Shown: positions 1-7,863, counted from the first letter of the stretch. The stretch is DNA of 38,782 nt from Candidatus Saccharibacteria bacterium UBA6575 (GCA_002434005.1 DJJF01000040.1:18736-57517); one strand, 5' to 3'. A program made the numbers and translations. The notes: generated by a model from the letters alone, not told the origin.

Positions 1-59
1 ACGGCTGCGACCGGCGTAACGTGGCCGCCCGAGCCCCCGCCGACCATGAGAATTCTCAT
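1..59 (-). CDS. murG: MurG, N-terminal fragment (cut by window edge)
   Basis: MurG transfers N-acetylglucosamine from UDP-GlcNAc to lipid I, making lipid II at the inner face of the membrane. Only the first 19 or so codons lie in the window. They read MRILMVGGGSGGHVTPV, the glycine-rich nucleotide-sugar loop with the GGHVTP signature that opens MurG proteins. The start is supported by a GGAGAG ribosome binding site four bases upstream. The ORF lies inside the still-open 3' end of ftsW in another frame, and following ftsW is the classical dcw order. The rest of the protein is outside the window. Confidence 0.85.
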   Translation of the reverse strand, partial: MRILMVGGGSGGHVTPVAA

Positions 60-1275
60 AGCGCTCTCCTTCGCTTACAGTTGAATGAACGGTATAGGAT
101 GACAATTGAAACGCGAGACCCAAAGCTCCTGCGATAAATACCATGCTTGTGCCGCCAAAACTAAGCAGTGGCAGCGTGATGCCGGTCAACGGGAACACGC
201 CGGTCATTGCAGCTACATTTAGTATCACATGTGCGGCGAGCCAGCCAAATACACCTACCACAATGAGCTTATCGTGAAGATTCGTTAAATTACTCGCTAC
301 CTTGAGTAGTCCAAGTAGAAGCGCGCCGAACAATATGAGCACTAACACCAGCCCCACGAAGCCAAACGTTTCACCCATGATCGCAAAAACCGAGTCGTTA
401 ATCGCTTCAGGCAAATACCCGGTAGCCTGCACACTATTGCCTATACCAACTCCAGTCGGCCCACCACTGCCGATTGCGATCAGAGCATGTGCGATGTGAT
501 ACGCACCAGCATCATCCACGCCGGCAGCATCGCCCTGTAAGAACGTGACTACTCGGGCAATTCGGTGCGGCGCGGTAAGAATCATCAGCGTACCCATCGC
601 AGCAAGCCCAGCCAGCAGCCCTGCAGCAACTTTAAGGCGTATTCCAGATATCATCAGCATGCTCGAGAGCATAATAAGCATAACTAGGCCCGTGCCCATA
701 TCCTGCTGACTCCAGATGACGAATATACCAACGATGCCAAGTATACCTGCGAAAGGCAGAACAGTTTTGTACGTGTCGTTGATGATGCCTTGTTTCGCTC
801 GATAAGATAAGAATGCTGCTCCAAAAAGGAGTAACCCGAATTTCAAGAACTCAGCAGGTTGGATACTTCCAAGTGGGCCTAAGTCAAACCATCTACATGC
901 TCCAAGGCTACACTGCACAAAGCTCGCCCCTACCCAGCCTCCAATAGCTAATATTATTGATGCAATAATGCCCCCTATGAATAAGCGCTTAGCGTTTGCC
1001 TTCCACCAACTAATTGGTATACGCGAAACAACAAAGAATGTACCGAACGCCATAGCTAAACTGAATGCCTGCTTTGCAAAGAAGTACGTACCGTCGTACT
1101 CCGAACCGTATGCTGCATTTAATACTTGTGCACGCTGCGGTCCAATTGCATACATCACAATCAGACCAAGCATCATGAGTAGTCCCATATACAGCGCCAT
1201 GCGATAATCTGGCCTATGTCGACGGAGTTTTACCGAACTAGTCGTGCTTTTTCGAGCACCACTTCGACGATCCAT
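1..1275 (-). CDS. ftsW: FtsW, SEDS peptidoglycan polymerase (3' end beyond window)
   Basis: FtsW is the multi-pass SEDS glycosyltransferase that polymerises lipid II at the septum with its partner FtsI. Reading the minus strand from the ATG at 1275 gives an open frame of 425 codons to the window edge. It shows many hydrophobic segments, the motif GPLGSIQPAEFLKFG (SEDS proteins have G-x-x-x-QPSE-x-x-K) and a late PLLSFGGTSMV segment, both diagnostic of SEDS proteins. The ATG overlaps the mraY stop codon by one base, indicating translational coupling. The frame stays open past the murG start, so FtsW carries a cytoplasmic arginine-rich tail encoded over murG. At 425 or more residues it is slightly longer than a typical FtsW. 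Confidence 0.93.
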   Translation of the reverse strand, partial: MDRRSGARKSTTSSVKLRRHRPDYRMALYMGLLMMLGLIVMYAIGPQRAQVLNAAYGSEYDGTYFFAKQAFSLAMAFGTFFVVSRIPISWWKANAKRLFIGGIIASIILAIGGWVGASFVQCSLGACRWFDLGPLGSIQPAEFLKFGLLLFGAAFLSYRAKQGIINDTYKTVLPFAGILGIVGIFVIWSQQDMGTGLVMLIMLSSMLMISGIRLKVAAGLLAGLAAMGTLMILTAPHRIARVVTFLQGDAAGVDDAGAYHIAHALIAIGSGGPTGVGIGNSVQATGYLPEAINDSVFAIMGETFGFVGLVLVLILFGALLLGLLKVASNLTNLHDKLIVVGVFGWLAAHVILNVAAMTGVFPLTGITLPLLSFGGTSMVFIAGALGLAFQLSSYTVHSTVSEGERYENSHGRRGLGRPRYAGRSR

Positions 1276-2315
1276 TACAATATGTGCCCTCCTGCGAGTG
1301 CAAGCATGACGCCAAAGCTAGCCGCAATACAACCAATTACCCAAAAACGCATCGTCACTTTTGCTTCCGGCCAACCAATAGCCTCCAGATGATGATGAAT
1401 TGGTGCAGAAATAAATATCTTCTTTTTGAAAAACTTTTTCGAAGCAATCTGGATCAGACTCGAGCCCGCCTCAACCACGAATAAGATACCGATAATTGGT
1501 AAAAGCAGCAACGAGTTAGTAAGGATTGCGACAACACCAAGTGTTACACCGTATGCAAAGCTGCCAACATCACCCATAAAGAACCGCGCTGGATAAATAT
1601 TGAACCACAGGTAGCTCAGGAGCGCCCCAATCACTGTAAAGCAGAATCCGGCGAGCATAAGTTGATTCTGCAATAAGGCAATCACGCCAAACGCCGCGAA
1701 GCTGAGTGCAAGCAGTCCGCCCGCTAAGCCGTCAAGACCGTCTGAGATGTTAACTGCGTTGGCAGTAGCGGTTACCACAAATGCGAACAATGGTACGATC
1801 AGCCAACCAATTGCGATTGCGCCAACAAATGGTATCTGAACCGTATCAACTCCGATTTTAGTAAAGAAATACCAGCCCAGTACTAAGCCGATTGCAACGA
1901 TCATAGCGAATTTGATGCTTGATCGAAGCCCAGCAACGCCCTTACCGTCTGAACGAAGATTGATGATATCGTCAATCAATCCAACGATTGCACCGCCTAT
2001 AAGCGCAGCCAGTGGTAAATATGTCCGCTGATCGAAGTTAAATCCGAATGTTATAACAGCTATCGTTACAACGCCAATGACGCCGGCCATTGTTGGTATA
2101 TTTCTACGGAATTTACTGGCGTGAAGCTTAGTGAATACCTCAAGTAATTCTCCGTTCGTACTTGTGCTGCGCTGCTTTTTCCAAAATCGATAGCGGTACG
2201 CTAAGAAGGTATAGAACGGCGTGAGTGCCATGGCAAGCAGAAACGCCCCAACGCTGATAAGAAATATCTGGGTTACGTCACCGGTAAGGAGCTGGTAGGT
2301 TGCTTGCTGATTCAT
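1275..2315 (-). CDS. mraY: MraY, phospho-MurNAc-pentapeptide transferase
   Basis: MraY joins UDP-MurNAc-pentapeptide to undecaprenyl phosphate, forming lipid I in the membrane. The 346-residue protein is of normal length and has about ten hydrophobic segments. Family motifs are present in order: a PTMAG segment near residues 74-78, the Asp-Asp pair in LIDDI (115-116), NISDGLDGLAGG (189-200), FMGDVGS (246-252) and the triple histidine of PIHHHLEAIG (about 307-309). It starts three bases after the ftsI stop codon and its own stop overlaps the ftsW start by one base. In the usual dcw order murE and murF lie between ftsI and mraY; here they are missing. Confidence 0.97.
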   Translation of the reverse strand: MNQQATYQLLTGDVTQIFLISVGAFLLAMALTPFYTFLAYRYRFWKKQRSTSTNGELLEVFTKLHASKFRRNIPTMAGVIGVVTIAVITFGFNFDQRTYLPLAALIGGAIVGLIDDIINLRSDGKGVAGLRSSIKFAMIVAIGLVLGWYFFTKIGVDTVQIPFVGAIAIGWLIVPLFAFVVTATANAVNISDGLDGLAGGLLALSFAAFGVIALLQNQLMLAGFCFTVIGALLSYLWFNIYPARFFMGDVGSFAYGVTLGVVAILTNSLLLLPIIGILFVVEAGSSLIQIASKKFFKKKIFISAPIHHHLEAIGWPEAKVTMRFWVIGCIAASFGVMLALAGGHIL

Positions 2316-2318
2316 ATG

Positions 2319-4049
2319 TTATGCCTTCGGTTGAAGTTTCTTATAGTCGATCATCCAGTTGGAAATGTCGGTGAAGATCGGATTGGCGTGGTCGCCACCA
2401 CCGAGGTTTTTGTTTTTACCTGACACTTGCACCATTATGACATATTTAGGTGCAGTATCACCACCGAATCCAAGGTATGTCCCAATCGTTTGCCCCTCTA
2501 CGATCTCACCGTTCTCGAATGTTTGCGATGTACCTGTTTTACCCCCGACACTGTAACCTTTTCTATCTTTTGACGAGGCGAACGCCCCGCGCGATTTCAT
2601 AATCATCTGACGCATCTGTTCGGATGTCGACGATTTTATGACACCGGGATACGATTTCTGCTCGGTATTTGACACTAATTCTCCGTCTTTCATACTGCCC
2701 TCAATTACTGTTGGCGTGTGATACGTTCCGCCGTTAATCATCGCTGAGAAACTAGCAACAACCTGAAGCATTGTCAGATCCATTCCCTGGCCAAATGACA
2801 TAGTCGCATACTGATTGGCGGCTCCTGGTATCTCAGGGGTTGGTATGATACCAGGCTGCTCCCCTGCGACTTCAATTCCCGTTCGCTGGCCAAGCCTGAA
2901 CCTGTTGTATAGGTAATCGTACATAGTCTTACGGGCCTTGAGATTGATGTTTTCGCCATCGCCAAGTCGCTCAGCAACCGTGACCATACCAGTGTTTAAA
3001 GACCAGTTCAACGCATGCTGGAATGTTATCGTTCCGGTTTGCCCCTTGGTAGCATTCGTGATCGTTCGATCATTAACTTTAATATAGTCAGTGTTTACAT
3101 AGGTCGAATCCGGCTTCACTGCTCCCATATCAATACCCGTGGCCATGGTAAACGTCTTCATAACCGATCCTGGTTCATACGGGCTTGTCACAACACCATT
3201 ATTTACCTGCGCATAGCTTTTGATCCCTGATAGCTGACCGGGGTCGTATGTTGGCAGATTCGCCATTGCCAGAATCTTCCCAGTCTGCGGGTCCATAACA
3301 ACGGCGCTCGCACTATCAGCGCCCGTGCGCTTTATGCCATCAGCAAGCGCCTGCTCCACGTAACCCTGTACTGAGCGGTCGATGGTGAGTACGAGATCGG
3401 TTCCCTTTTTGGCAGGGATGTTTATGCTGTCATCGCCAATCGTTAGCGGTACATTCGCAACATCCGTAATCGTCTGAAGGAGTCCATCTTCACCTTTAAG
3501 CTGATCATTAAACTTGCTCTCGACTCCGTATTGGCCCATTCCGTCAAAATCAATGAAGCCGAGTGTTTGTGACGCCAAACTATTCTCGGGATATACCCTC
3601 TTAGACTCAGCCTGGAAGCCAACACCTTTAAGGCCACGCTTTTTCACAAGCTCGGCTTGGGTTTTAGTAATTTGCTTTGCCACCGCAACATACTGCGTGT
3701 CATCGTCTAGCCTGTCCTGGTAATCTTTAACCGTATTGCCACCAACAATCTCGCGTATGGCTTTCTTCACACCTTCTACGTCATCCATAATGCTTGGATC
3801 AACAAACATTGTGTAGACGGTCTGATTCATGACTGTCTTGATTGGCTTACCATCATCCATGAGGTATATCTCGCCGCGCTCAGCAGGAATTATTAAACGC
3901 TTTTCTTGTTCGGCACGTGCGTCAGCCACATACTTGTCATGCATTATGACCTGCAGGAAAAACAAGCGCACAACAAAGATAGCCATCAACGCGACACACG
4001 TGACGGCTAAAATCCGGATTCGACGATTAATTAGTATTTCAGTGGGCAT
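2319..4049 (-). CDS. ftsI: FtsI/PBP2x-type septal transpeptidase
   Basis: A class B penicillin-binding protein that crosslinks septal peptidoglycan together with FtsW. The 576 residues begin with a short cytoplasmic stretch and one membrane anchor (about 12-34). A dimerisation/pedestal region carries RGEIY near 58-62. The transpeptidase domain has all three catalytic motifs: SVMK with serine 295 and lysine 298, SLN at 350-352 and KTGT at 504-507. No C-terminal PASTA repeat is present. It sits 15 bases downstream of the ftsL-like gene and three bases upstream of mraY. I chose the ATG at 4049 because the anchor follows directly; the binding site in front of it is weak, as is common in this window. 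Confidence 0.95.
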   Translation of the reverse strand: MPTEILINRRIRILAVTCVALMAIFVVRLFFLQVIMHDKYVADARAEQEKRLIIPAERGEIYLMDDGKPIKTVMNQTVYTMFVDPSIMDDVEGVKKAIREIVGGNTVKDYQDRLDDDTQYVAVAKQITKTQAELVKKRGLKGVGFQAESKRVYPENSLASQTLGFIDFDGMGQYGVESKFNDQLKGEDGLLQTITDVANVPLTIGDDSINIPAKKGTDLVLTIDRSVQGYVEQALADGIKRTGADSASAVVMDPQTGKILAMANLPTYDPGQLSGIKSYAQVNNGVVTSPYEPGSVMKTFTMATGIDMGAVKPDSTYVNTDYIKVNDRTITNATKGQTGTITFQHALNWSLNTGMVTVAERLGDGENINLKARKTMYDYLYNRFRLGQRTGIEVAGEQPGIIPTPEIPGAANQYATMSFGQGMDLTMLQVVASFSAMINGGTYHTPTVIEGSMKDGELVSNTEQKSYPGVIKSSTSEQMRQMIMKSRGAFASSKDRKGYSVGGKTGTSQTFENGEIVEGQTIGTYLGFGGDTAPKYVIMVQVSGKNKNLGGGDHANPIFTDISNWMIDYKKLQPKA

Positions 4050-4064
4050 GACATAATGTCTATA

Positions 4065-4421
4065 TTAGTTGTTGACGTATGCCGGAGCCTCCGACTTGGT
4101 CATCGCTTTTGCTACGCTGCTCTCTCGAACATTGGAAAGTGCAGTTAAGCGAGCATTCTCTACTTCGAGATCAGTCTTTTCTTCTGAGAGCTCTGCAATC
4201 TGAGAATCAATCTTTTGGGCTTCGTAGTCATAGCTTGTGGCTTTAGTCGCCTGGGTCAAGTATATCAAGCCAAGCACAGTTATCATAAGCGCTACAAGCA
4301 CTGTATGCGTTACTGGGCCGAGTTTGATACTTGAAGTGAACCGCGTATTGTTTTGATTGCGGCTCATCCCTGTTCGTCGTTGGGCGTACTGCCCCCGTTG
4401 ATATGTGGTGGAATATGACAT
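4065..4421 (-). CDS. ftsL: FtsL/DivIC-like septum protein
   Basis: FtsL-type proteins form a complex with FtsB/DivIC and activate FtsWI at the septum. This 118-residue protein has a basic, glutamine/arginine-rich N-terminal tail, one membrane segment at about 40-57, and then a heptad-like extracytoplasmic coiled coil (roughly 67-100, with AQKIDSQIAELSEEKTDLE as its core). That topology, the size and the position directly before ftsI identify it, although sequence conservation in this family is always weak. The ATG at 4421 follows a CA-rich, G-poor leader without a Shine-Dalgarno sequence. A long hairpin and a 21-codon ORF lie just upstream. Confidence 0.8.
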   Translation of the reverse strand: MSYSTTYQRGQYAQRRTGMSRNQNNTRFTSSIKLGPVTHTVLVALMITVLGLIYLTQATKATSYDYEAQKIDSQIAELSEEKTDLEVENARLTALSNVRESSVAKAMTKSEAPAYVNN

Positions 4422-4449
4422 TGTGGTGGTGTTGATGTTTGTGTTTGGT

Positions 4450-4479
4450 GGGATGAGCAGCGGTTTTGCCGCTCATCCC
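4450..4479 (-). other. Strong hairpin between the 21-codon ORF and ftsL
   Basis: GGGATGAGC at 4450-4458 is perfectly complementary to GCTCATCCC at 4471-4479, with a 12-base spacer. An alternative pairing uses the inner CGG/CCG bases. Neither strand has a U-tract after the stem, so it is not a typical intrinsic terminator. It lies inside the dcw transcript and could be an RNA-processing, stability or attenuation element. The function is inferred only. Confidence 0.6.
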
Positions 4480-4487
4480 GGAGGTTT

Positions 4488-4553
4488 TTAGTTAAAGCGT
4501 ACGGTAACTTTTTCTTCTACCGACTGGCTTTGTACTTGGATGTGGACAGGCAT
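4488..4553 (-). CDS. Putative 21-residue peptide in the dcw cluster
   Basis: A short ORF, too small for routine gene callers, lies between rsmH and ftsL. It starts with ATG at 4553 behind the purine-rich site AAGGAAGGGG five bases upstream, one of the best ribosome binding sites in the window, and ends with TAA at 4488-4490. The predicted peptide opens MPVHIQVQSQ and ends VTVRFN; its alternating polar/hydrophobic pattern would suit beta structure. It has no signal peptide or membrane segment. It could be a functional micro-protein, a leader peptide acting with the downstream hairpin, or a coupling ORF for ftsL. I do not recognise the peptide, and expression is not shown. Confidence 0.45.
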   Translation of the reverse strand: MPVHIQVQSQSVEEKVTVRFN

Positions 4554-4576
4554 TTATGCCCCTTCCTTTGTTTGTT

Positions 4577-5476
4577 TTATTTTTTCACTGCGATCCGTAG
4601 CTTTGCACTACGTGAACGCGGGTTGTGAACGTCGTAAGTTGCCCCATCGATCGGCTTCTTCATTGGGATGTCCAGCTCGGCCTCAAGGCCTGCTTGGGCG
4701 TGCTCTTTGAAGTAGCGCTTTACTAAACGGTCTTCCAGGCTATGGAAGCTGATCACGCCTACCCTTCCGCCTCTTGTGAGAAGCTTCGGGAGTAACGGGA
4801 GTACTGCTTCGACCTGTCCGAGTTCGTCGTTAGTTGCGATCCTCAGGGCTTGAAAGGTACGGGTCGCGGGGTGGATTCGTTGCCACTTGCCACGATGCTC
4901 GTTAAGTATAAGGTCCGCGAGTTCAGTCGTCGTATGTATTGGACGATTTCGTATCAGCGCATCGATAATTCGATGTGCAAATCCGCTTCTCTCTTCGCCG
5001 TACATCGTTAATATTTTGTACAGCTCGTCTTTAGATGACCGATTGATGATATGGTCAGCAGTATGTTCACTGCTTGGGTCCATTCTCATATCAAGTGGTC
5101 CATCTTTAGAGAAAGAAAATCCTCGCTCAGCCCTATCGAGCTGTGGTGACGACACCCCGAGATCCACAAGTATGTTATCGAACTGCCTACCTTCTTCGAT
5201 AAGCTGCTTAGCAGCAGTTACAAAGTCAGTATGTAGCAGAACTGCTCCTTGATCCTTAAGTGCCTGCAACTCGGTAATCGCGTTCTCGTCGCGGTCAACC
5301 AATACGGCTCCTTTTGGATTCTTTGTCCGTTCAAGTACAGCCGATGCGTGTCCGCCGTAACCGGCCGTTAAATCAAGATATGATTCACCGGGCTTAGGGT
5401 CTAGCAGTTCTATCGTCTTTTCAAGAAGGACAGGAACATGTAAAGCATGATGTGGTGGATGTGCTTTAATACTCAT
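4577..5476 (-). CDS. rsmH: RsmH (MraW), 16S rRNA m4C1402 methyltransferase
   Basis: RsmH N4-methylates C1402 of 16S rRNA using S-adenosylmethionine. The protein has HVPVLLEKTIELL at the start, the SAM-binding loop DLTAGYGGHASAVL, the DLGVSSPQLD catalytic-loop motif, GFSFSKDGPLDMRMD, and the C-terminal VISFHSLEDRLVKRYF and PRSRSAKLR blocks, all typical and in order. Two starts are possible, ATG at 5485 and ATG at 5476. I chose 5476 (299 residues) because a TACAAT -10 box at 5484-5489 overlaps the upstream ATG and ends seven bases before the second, the leaderless spacing seen elsewhere here. Position after mraZ is the standard dcw order. Confidence 0.95.
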   Translation of the reverse strand: MSIKAHPPHHALHVPVLLEKTIELLDPKPGESYLDLTAGYGGHASAVLERTKNPKGAVLVDRDENAITELQALKDQGAVLLHTDFVTAAKQLIEEGRQFDNILVDLGVSSPQLDRAERGFSFSKDGPLDMRMDPSSEHTADHIINRSSKDELYKILTMYGEERSGFAHRIIDALIRNRPIHTTTELADLILNEHRGKWQRIHPATRTFQALRIATNDELGQVEAVLPLLPKLLTRGGRVGVISFHSLEDRLVKRYFKEHAQAGLEAELDIPMKKPIDGATYDVHNPRSRSAKLRIAVKK

Positions 5477-5489
5477 TCCCTTCATTGTA

Positions 5490-5798
5490 CCCTAAGCGGG
5501 TTATATGAAGGATTCAAGATCACCAAACTGGCGAAAGAGGATTGTTTGTTTTCGCAGGTGTGTTTGTTTTTGTGTATAAGTTGTTTCCGAATAAGTTGTA
5601 GTGGAAGTATCCGCGAGGGATGCATACCGGGCTTAGACGGAAATTGAGAGACTTATGTGTGAGGTGGAGTTTTGGGAGGTGTGTTTTGAGGAAGGTTCGA
5701 GGCTTGTTTTATGTGTTGCCCTTTCCACGCCCACTCTCGCCAGATTGGTAATCTCGAGGTATTTCTGTTCTCTAATTTGTTAAGGGACAAACGGTAAT
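5490..5798. other. 309-base intergenic region between rsmH and mraZ
   Basis: No convincing coding frame or known RNA. On the minus strand it is notably G-poor and rich in C and A, especially at about 5545-5580 and 5660-5700, so the mraZ transcript here would be largely unstructured. It also holds the upstream part of the rsmH promoter, whose TACAAT -10 box is at 5484-5489. A near repeat of GATTACC occurs at about 5746 and 5800. No tRNA-like or RNase P-like core was found. Confidence 0.5.
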
Positions 5799-6149
5799 CT
5801 ACGCCGCAGACAGTCGCCAGTAGCTTCCAGCACGGACTGCTACGATATCGCGATCGATACCCGCCCAGTCCAGCAGATGCTGTTCAATGGTGACGCGGCC
5901 TTGCTTCTCGTCCAATTCCGCTTGGGTCTTGCCCATTCTGAACGTCACGTTCAGATCAGCGACAGCTTGGTCGAGAATACTACCGGTAAGCGCAGGCTCT
6001 ACCTGTTCGTTCCAAACTTGGACCGAGTAGAGGTGGAGATACTTGCCAAAGCCGCGAGTCAGGACTACGCCGCTGGACAATTCGTTTCGAAGCTCCGTCG
6101 GTATTGTCAACCGACGCTTATCATCAAGCTTTCTTTCGAAATAATCCAT
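5799..6149 (-). CDS. mraZ: MraZ, dcw cluster transcriptional regulator
   Basis: MraZ is a SpoVT/AbrB-like DNA-binding protein that forms rings and represses or tunes the dcw promoter. The protein begins MDYFERKLDDKRRLTIP, matching the first half-repeat of the family (LDDKGRLxIP), and continues with a second half-repeat around MGKTQAELDEKQGRVTIEQ. From ATG 6149 it has 116 residues, slightly shorter than the E. coli protein. A TTG at 6197 would add 16 residues outside the conserved domain; neither start has an ideal ribosome site. Upstream, four GTGG(G/A) boxes at 10-base phasing fit direct autoregulation (separate entry). Confidence 0.85.
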   Translation of the reverse strand: MDYFERKLDDKRRLTIPTELRNELSSGVVLTRGFGKYLHLYSVQVWNEQVEPALTGSILDQAVADLNVTFRMGKTQAELDEKQGRVTIEQHLLDWAGIDRDIVAVRAGSYWRLSAA

Positions 6150-6248
6150 TTGCGTTTTAGGGTGCCTTCTCTTCGCTGCTCGTTTTACCAGCGGCAAACG
6201 TTGATTATTTTTGGTGCAGTGGTTGATGTTTATTTTCTGGTGGTGTTA

Positions 6249-6300
6249 CCCACTTTTTTCCACTGACCCTATCATAATACCCACACCTACCCACTGACAA
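6249..6300 (-). promoter_or_regulatory. mraZ promoter with four MraZ boxes
   Basis: On the minus strand there is a TTGTCA -35 (6295-6300), an 18-base spacer and a TATGAT -10 (6271-6276). Four copies of GTGG(G/A) occur at 6290-6294, 6280-6284, 6259-6263 and 6249-6253, with start-to-start spacings of 10, 21 and 10 bases. Direct GTGG-type repeats spaced by about one helical turn are the known operator pattern for MraZ. Two copies lie between -35 and -10, and two lie at or after the start site, so binding should block polymerase. Confidence 0.75.
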
Positions 6301-6372
6301 GTACTTTTTTAAGGATTTTTCGGTACATGTATGTTTTCCACAATTTTGTGGAAAACTATGAATCTACCAGAG

Positions 6373-6576
6373 TTATCGAGGAAGGAAGAAATCGATAAGT
6401 GCTGTGTCGTATTGAGCGGTAGTCTGTAATGCTACCCATAAACACAGGATAAATAAGTTAGCGAAGATAGACACCGTAAGGATTGCATCCTTGAGATCAC
6501 GTTCGGTCTGCAGCAGAGCGCTTGGATCGAGAGATTTCTTAGATGATTTCACTGGTGCTTTCATCTTTGCTTTCAT
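6373..6576 (-). CDS. Small single-pass membrane protein, unknown
   Basis: A 67-residue protein with a lysine/serine-rich N-terminal half (basic residues clustered in the first 15) followed by one hydrophobic segment at about 32-51 and a short tail ending FFLPR. I do not recognise a family. The charge pattern suggests a cytoplasmic N-terminus. It is transcribed divergently neither from mraZ nor GH1 but sits between them on the same strand, with its own promoter (TTGACA, 17 bases, TAACGT) ending only six bases before the ATG, so the mRNA is probably leaderless. Function cannot be inferred. Confidence 0.6.
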   Translation of the reverse strand: MKAKMKAPVKSSKKSLDPSALLQTERDLKDAILTVSIFANLFILCLWVALQTTAQYDTALIDFFLPR

Positions 6577-6582
6577 AGCTTT

Positions 6583-6611
6583 ACGTTAGTACAGCCGATA
6601 CCCTTTGTCAA
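6583..6611 (-). promoter_or_regulatory. Leaderless promoter of the 67-residue membrane protein
   Basis: TTGACA (6606-6611), exactly 17 bases, then TAACGT (6583-6588), with the ATG at 6576 only six bases after the -10. The -35 overlaps the end of the GH1 gene. Confidence 0.65.
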
Positions 6612-7855
6612 TTGGTAACCTTACGAATAAATTCTCCGTACTGTCTGGCACTCGTGCGGACTTTGCGCTCCATAGTGTCAAACCTCACTTCAACTAGTCC
6701 AAAACGAGGCCACCTTCCCTTATCCCACTCGAAGTTATCTATGAGACTCCAGTGCAAGTATCCCCTCACATCCACTCCTTTAGAGATCGCTTTTTGGATC
6801 GCAGGAATGGTCTGCGCGAGCCACCATTGACGTTTTTTATCGCTCGCGTCAGCACATCCGTTTTCGGTAATGATAATCGGCTTATGATAGCGCTCATGGA
6901 GCCGCTCCAGTGTGTGCTCAATGTCTCCAGGGCTCATATCCCAACCCATGTCAGACACATGTTCATTCGGTGAATGAATACGATATCCGTATACCCTGTT
7001 TGAAAAGTAAAAATTCACTCCAATAAAATCACATTCTTTGATAACTTTTTTCAGGAAATAATCATCCTGAAAGTACTGCATTACGATTGCGCTACGAATC
7101 GATAGTGTCGCGCTATCGCCGGCATAAAAGTAATTTGAATTCTTCGCAATCGACACTTTGTATCGCCGATTCAATCCGTGAATCATTCTGGCAGTCTGGT
7201 TGTGCGCGTAGGCAAGATTATGTAGCACTTTGATTGCGCGCTTTTTACTGAGCACAGCCGGTGGCCAGTGCCCCAAGTAATAGCTTTCAAAGGCATACAC
7301 TTCAGGTTCATTGATCGTTATAACGAATCGTACATCTTTACCAATTTCGCTAAGAATTTTTTCAGCGAACCGCACAAAGTAGCTACAATTCGAGCGTTTT
7401 TCAAAACCCCCCTTCTCTGCGAACCAAACAGGGAGGGTGAAGTGAAATAGTGTAACTACAGGTTCTATTCCCTGTGTCTTCAGTTCGTCTACATACCGTT
7501 TATAGTGATCAATCGCAGCGGAGTCCCAGCTTCCCTCTTTAGGCTCAACCCTCGACCATTCAATACTAAAGCGTAAAGAGTTCATGTGAAGCTTCTTCGC
7601 GATAGCAATATCGGTCTTATAACGATTGAAGTGGTCGCTTGCGGTTCCAGATACATAATTATCAGGTGAGAGTGCCTGAGTTTTTATCTCATCCCAATTA
7701 TCTAGGTCACCATACTGGTATTCAGCCTGCGCGGCTAAGCTTTTGGCGTTCTCGAGCTCCCACACACTCCACTGATTGTGGTTAGCACCCTCTACTTGAT
7801 GCGCGCTAGTGGACGCACCCCAGAGGAATCCTGATGGGAACTTGCTACTCGGCAT
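6608..7855 (-). CDS. Glycoside hydrolase family 1 beta-glycosidase
   Basis: GH1 enzymes are retaining beta-glucosidases, galactosidases or 6-phospho variants on a TIM barrel. This 415-residue protein opens FPSGFLWGASTSAHQVEG, the standard GH1 N-terminal signature with substrate-binding Gln and His. It has the acid/base motif TINEP with glutamate 183 and the nucleophile motif ITENG with glutamate 331, then the late WSLIDNFEW block. No signal peptide, so cytoplasmic. It is a little shorter than usual (440-480). The exact sugar cannot be told from sequence. The TATAAT at 7864-7869 ends eight bases before the ATG, with AGGAGG packed into that gap. Confidence 0.93.
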   Translation of the reverse strand: MPSSKFPSGFLWGASTSAHQVEGANHNQWSVWELENAKSLAAQAEYQYGDLDNWDEIKTQALSPDNYVSGTASDHFNRYKTDIAIAKKLHMNSLRFSIEWSRVEPKEGSWDSAAIDHYKRYVDELKTQGIEPVVTLFHFTLPVWFAEKGGFEKRSNCSYFVRFAEKILSEIGKDVRFVITINEPEVYAFESYYLGHWPPAVLSKKRAIKVLHNLAYAHNQTARMIHGLNRRYKVSIAKNSNYFYAGDSATLSIRSAIVMQYFQDDYFLKKVIKECDFIGVNFYFSNRVYGYRIHSPNEHVSDMGWDMSPGDIEHTLERLHERYHKPIIITENGCADASDKKRQWWLAQTIPAIQKAISKGVDVRGYLHWSLIDNFEWDKGRWPRFGLVEVRFDTMERKVRTSARQYGEFIRKVTN

Positions 7856-7863
7856 ACCTCCTA

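Noticed and set aside
4243..4476. 77-residue ORF opposite reading of the ftsL region with HQHHHN
   Set aside because: It is a shifted-frame shadow of ftsL and its leader; no codon signal and no family.
5490..5798. Possible RNase P RNA or other structured RNA in the rsmH-mraZ gap (GAGGAAGG on the plus strand)
   Set aside because: The P4 core GAGGAAAGTCC and its partner ACAGAA are not matched, and the strand is otherwise low in structure.
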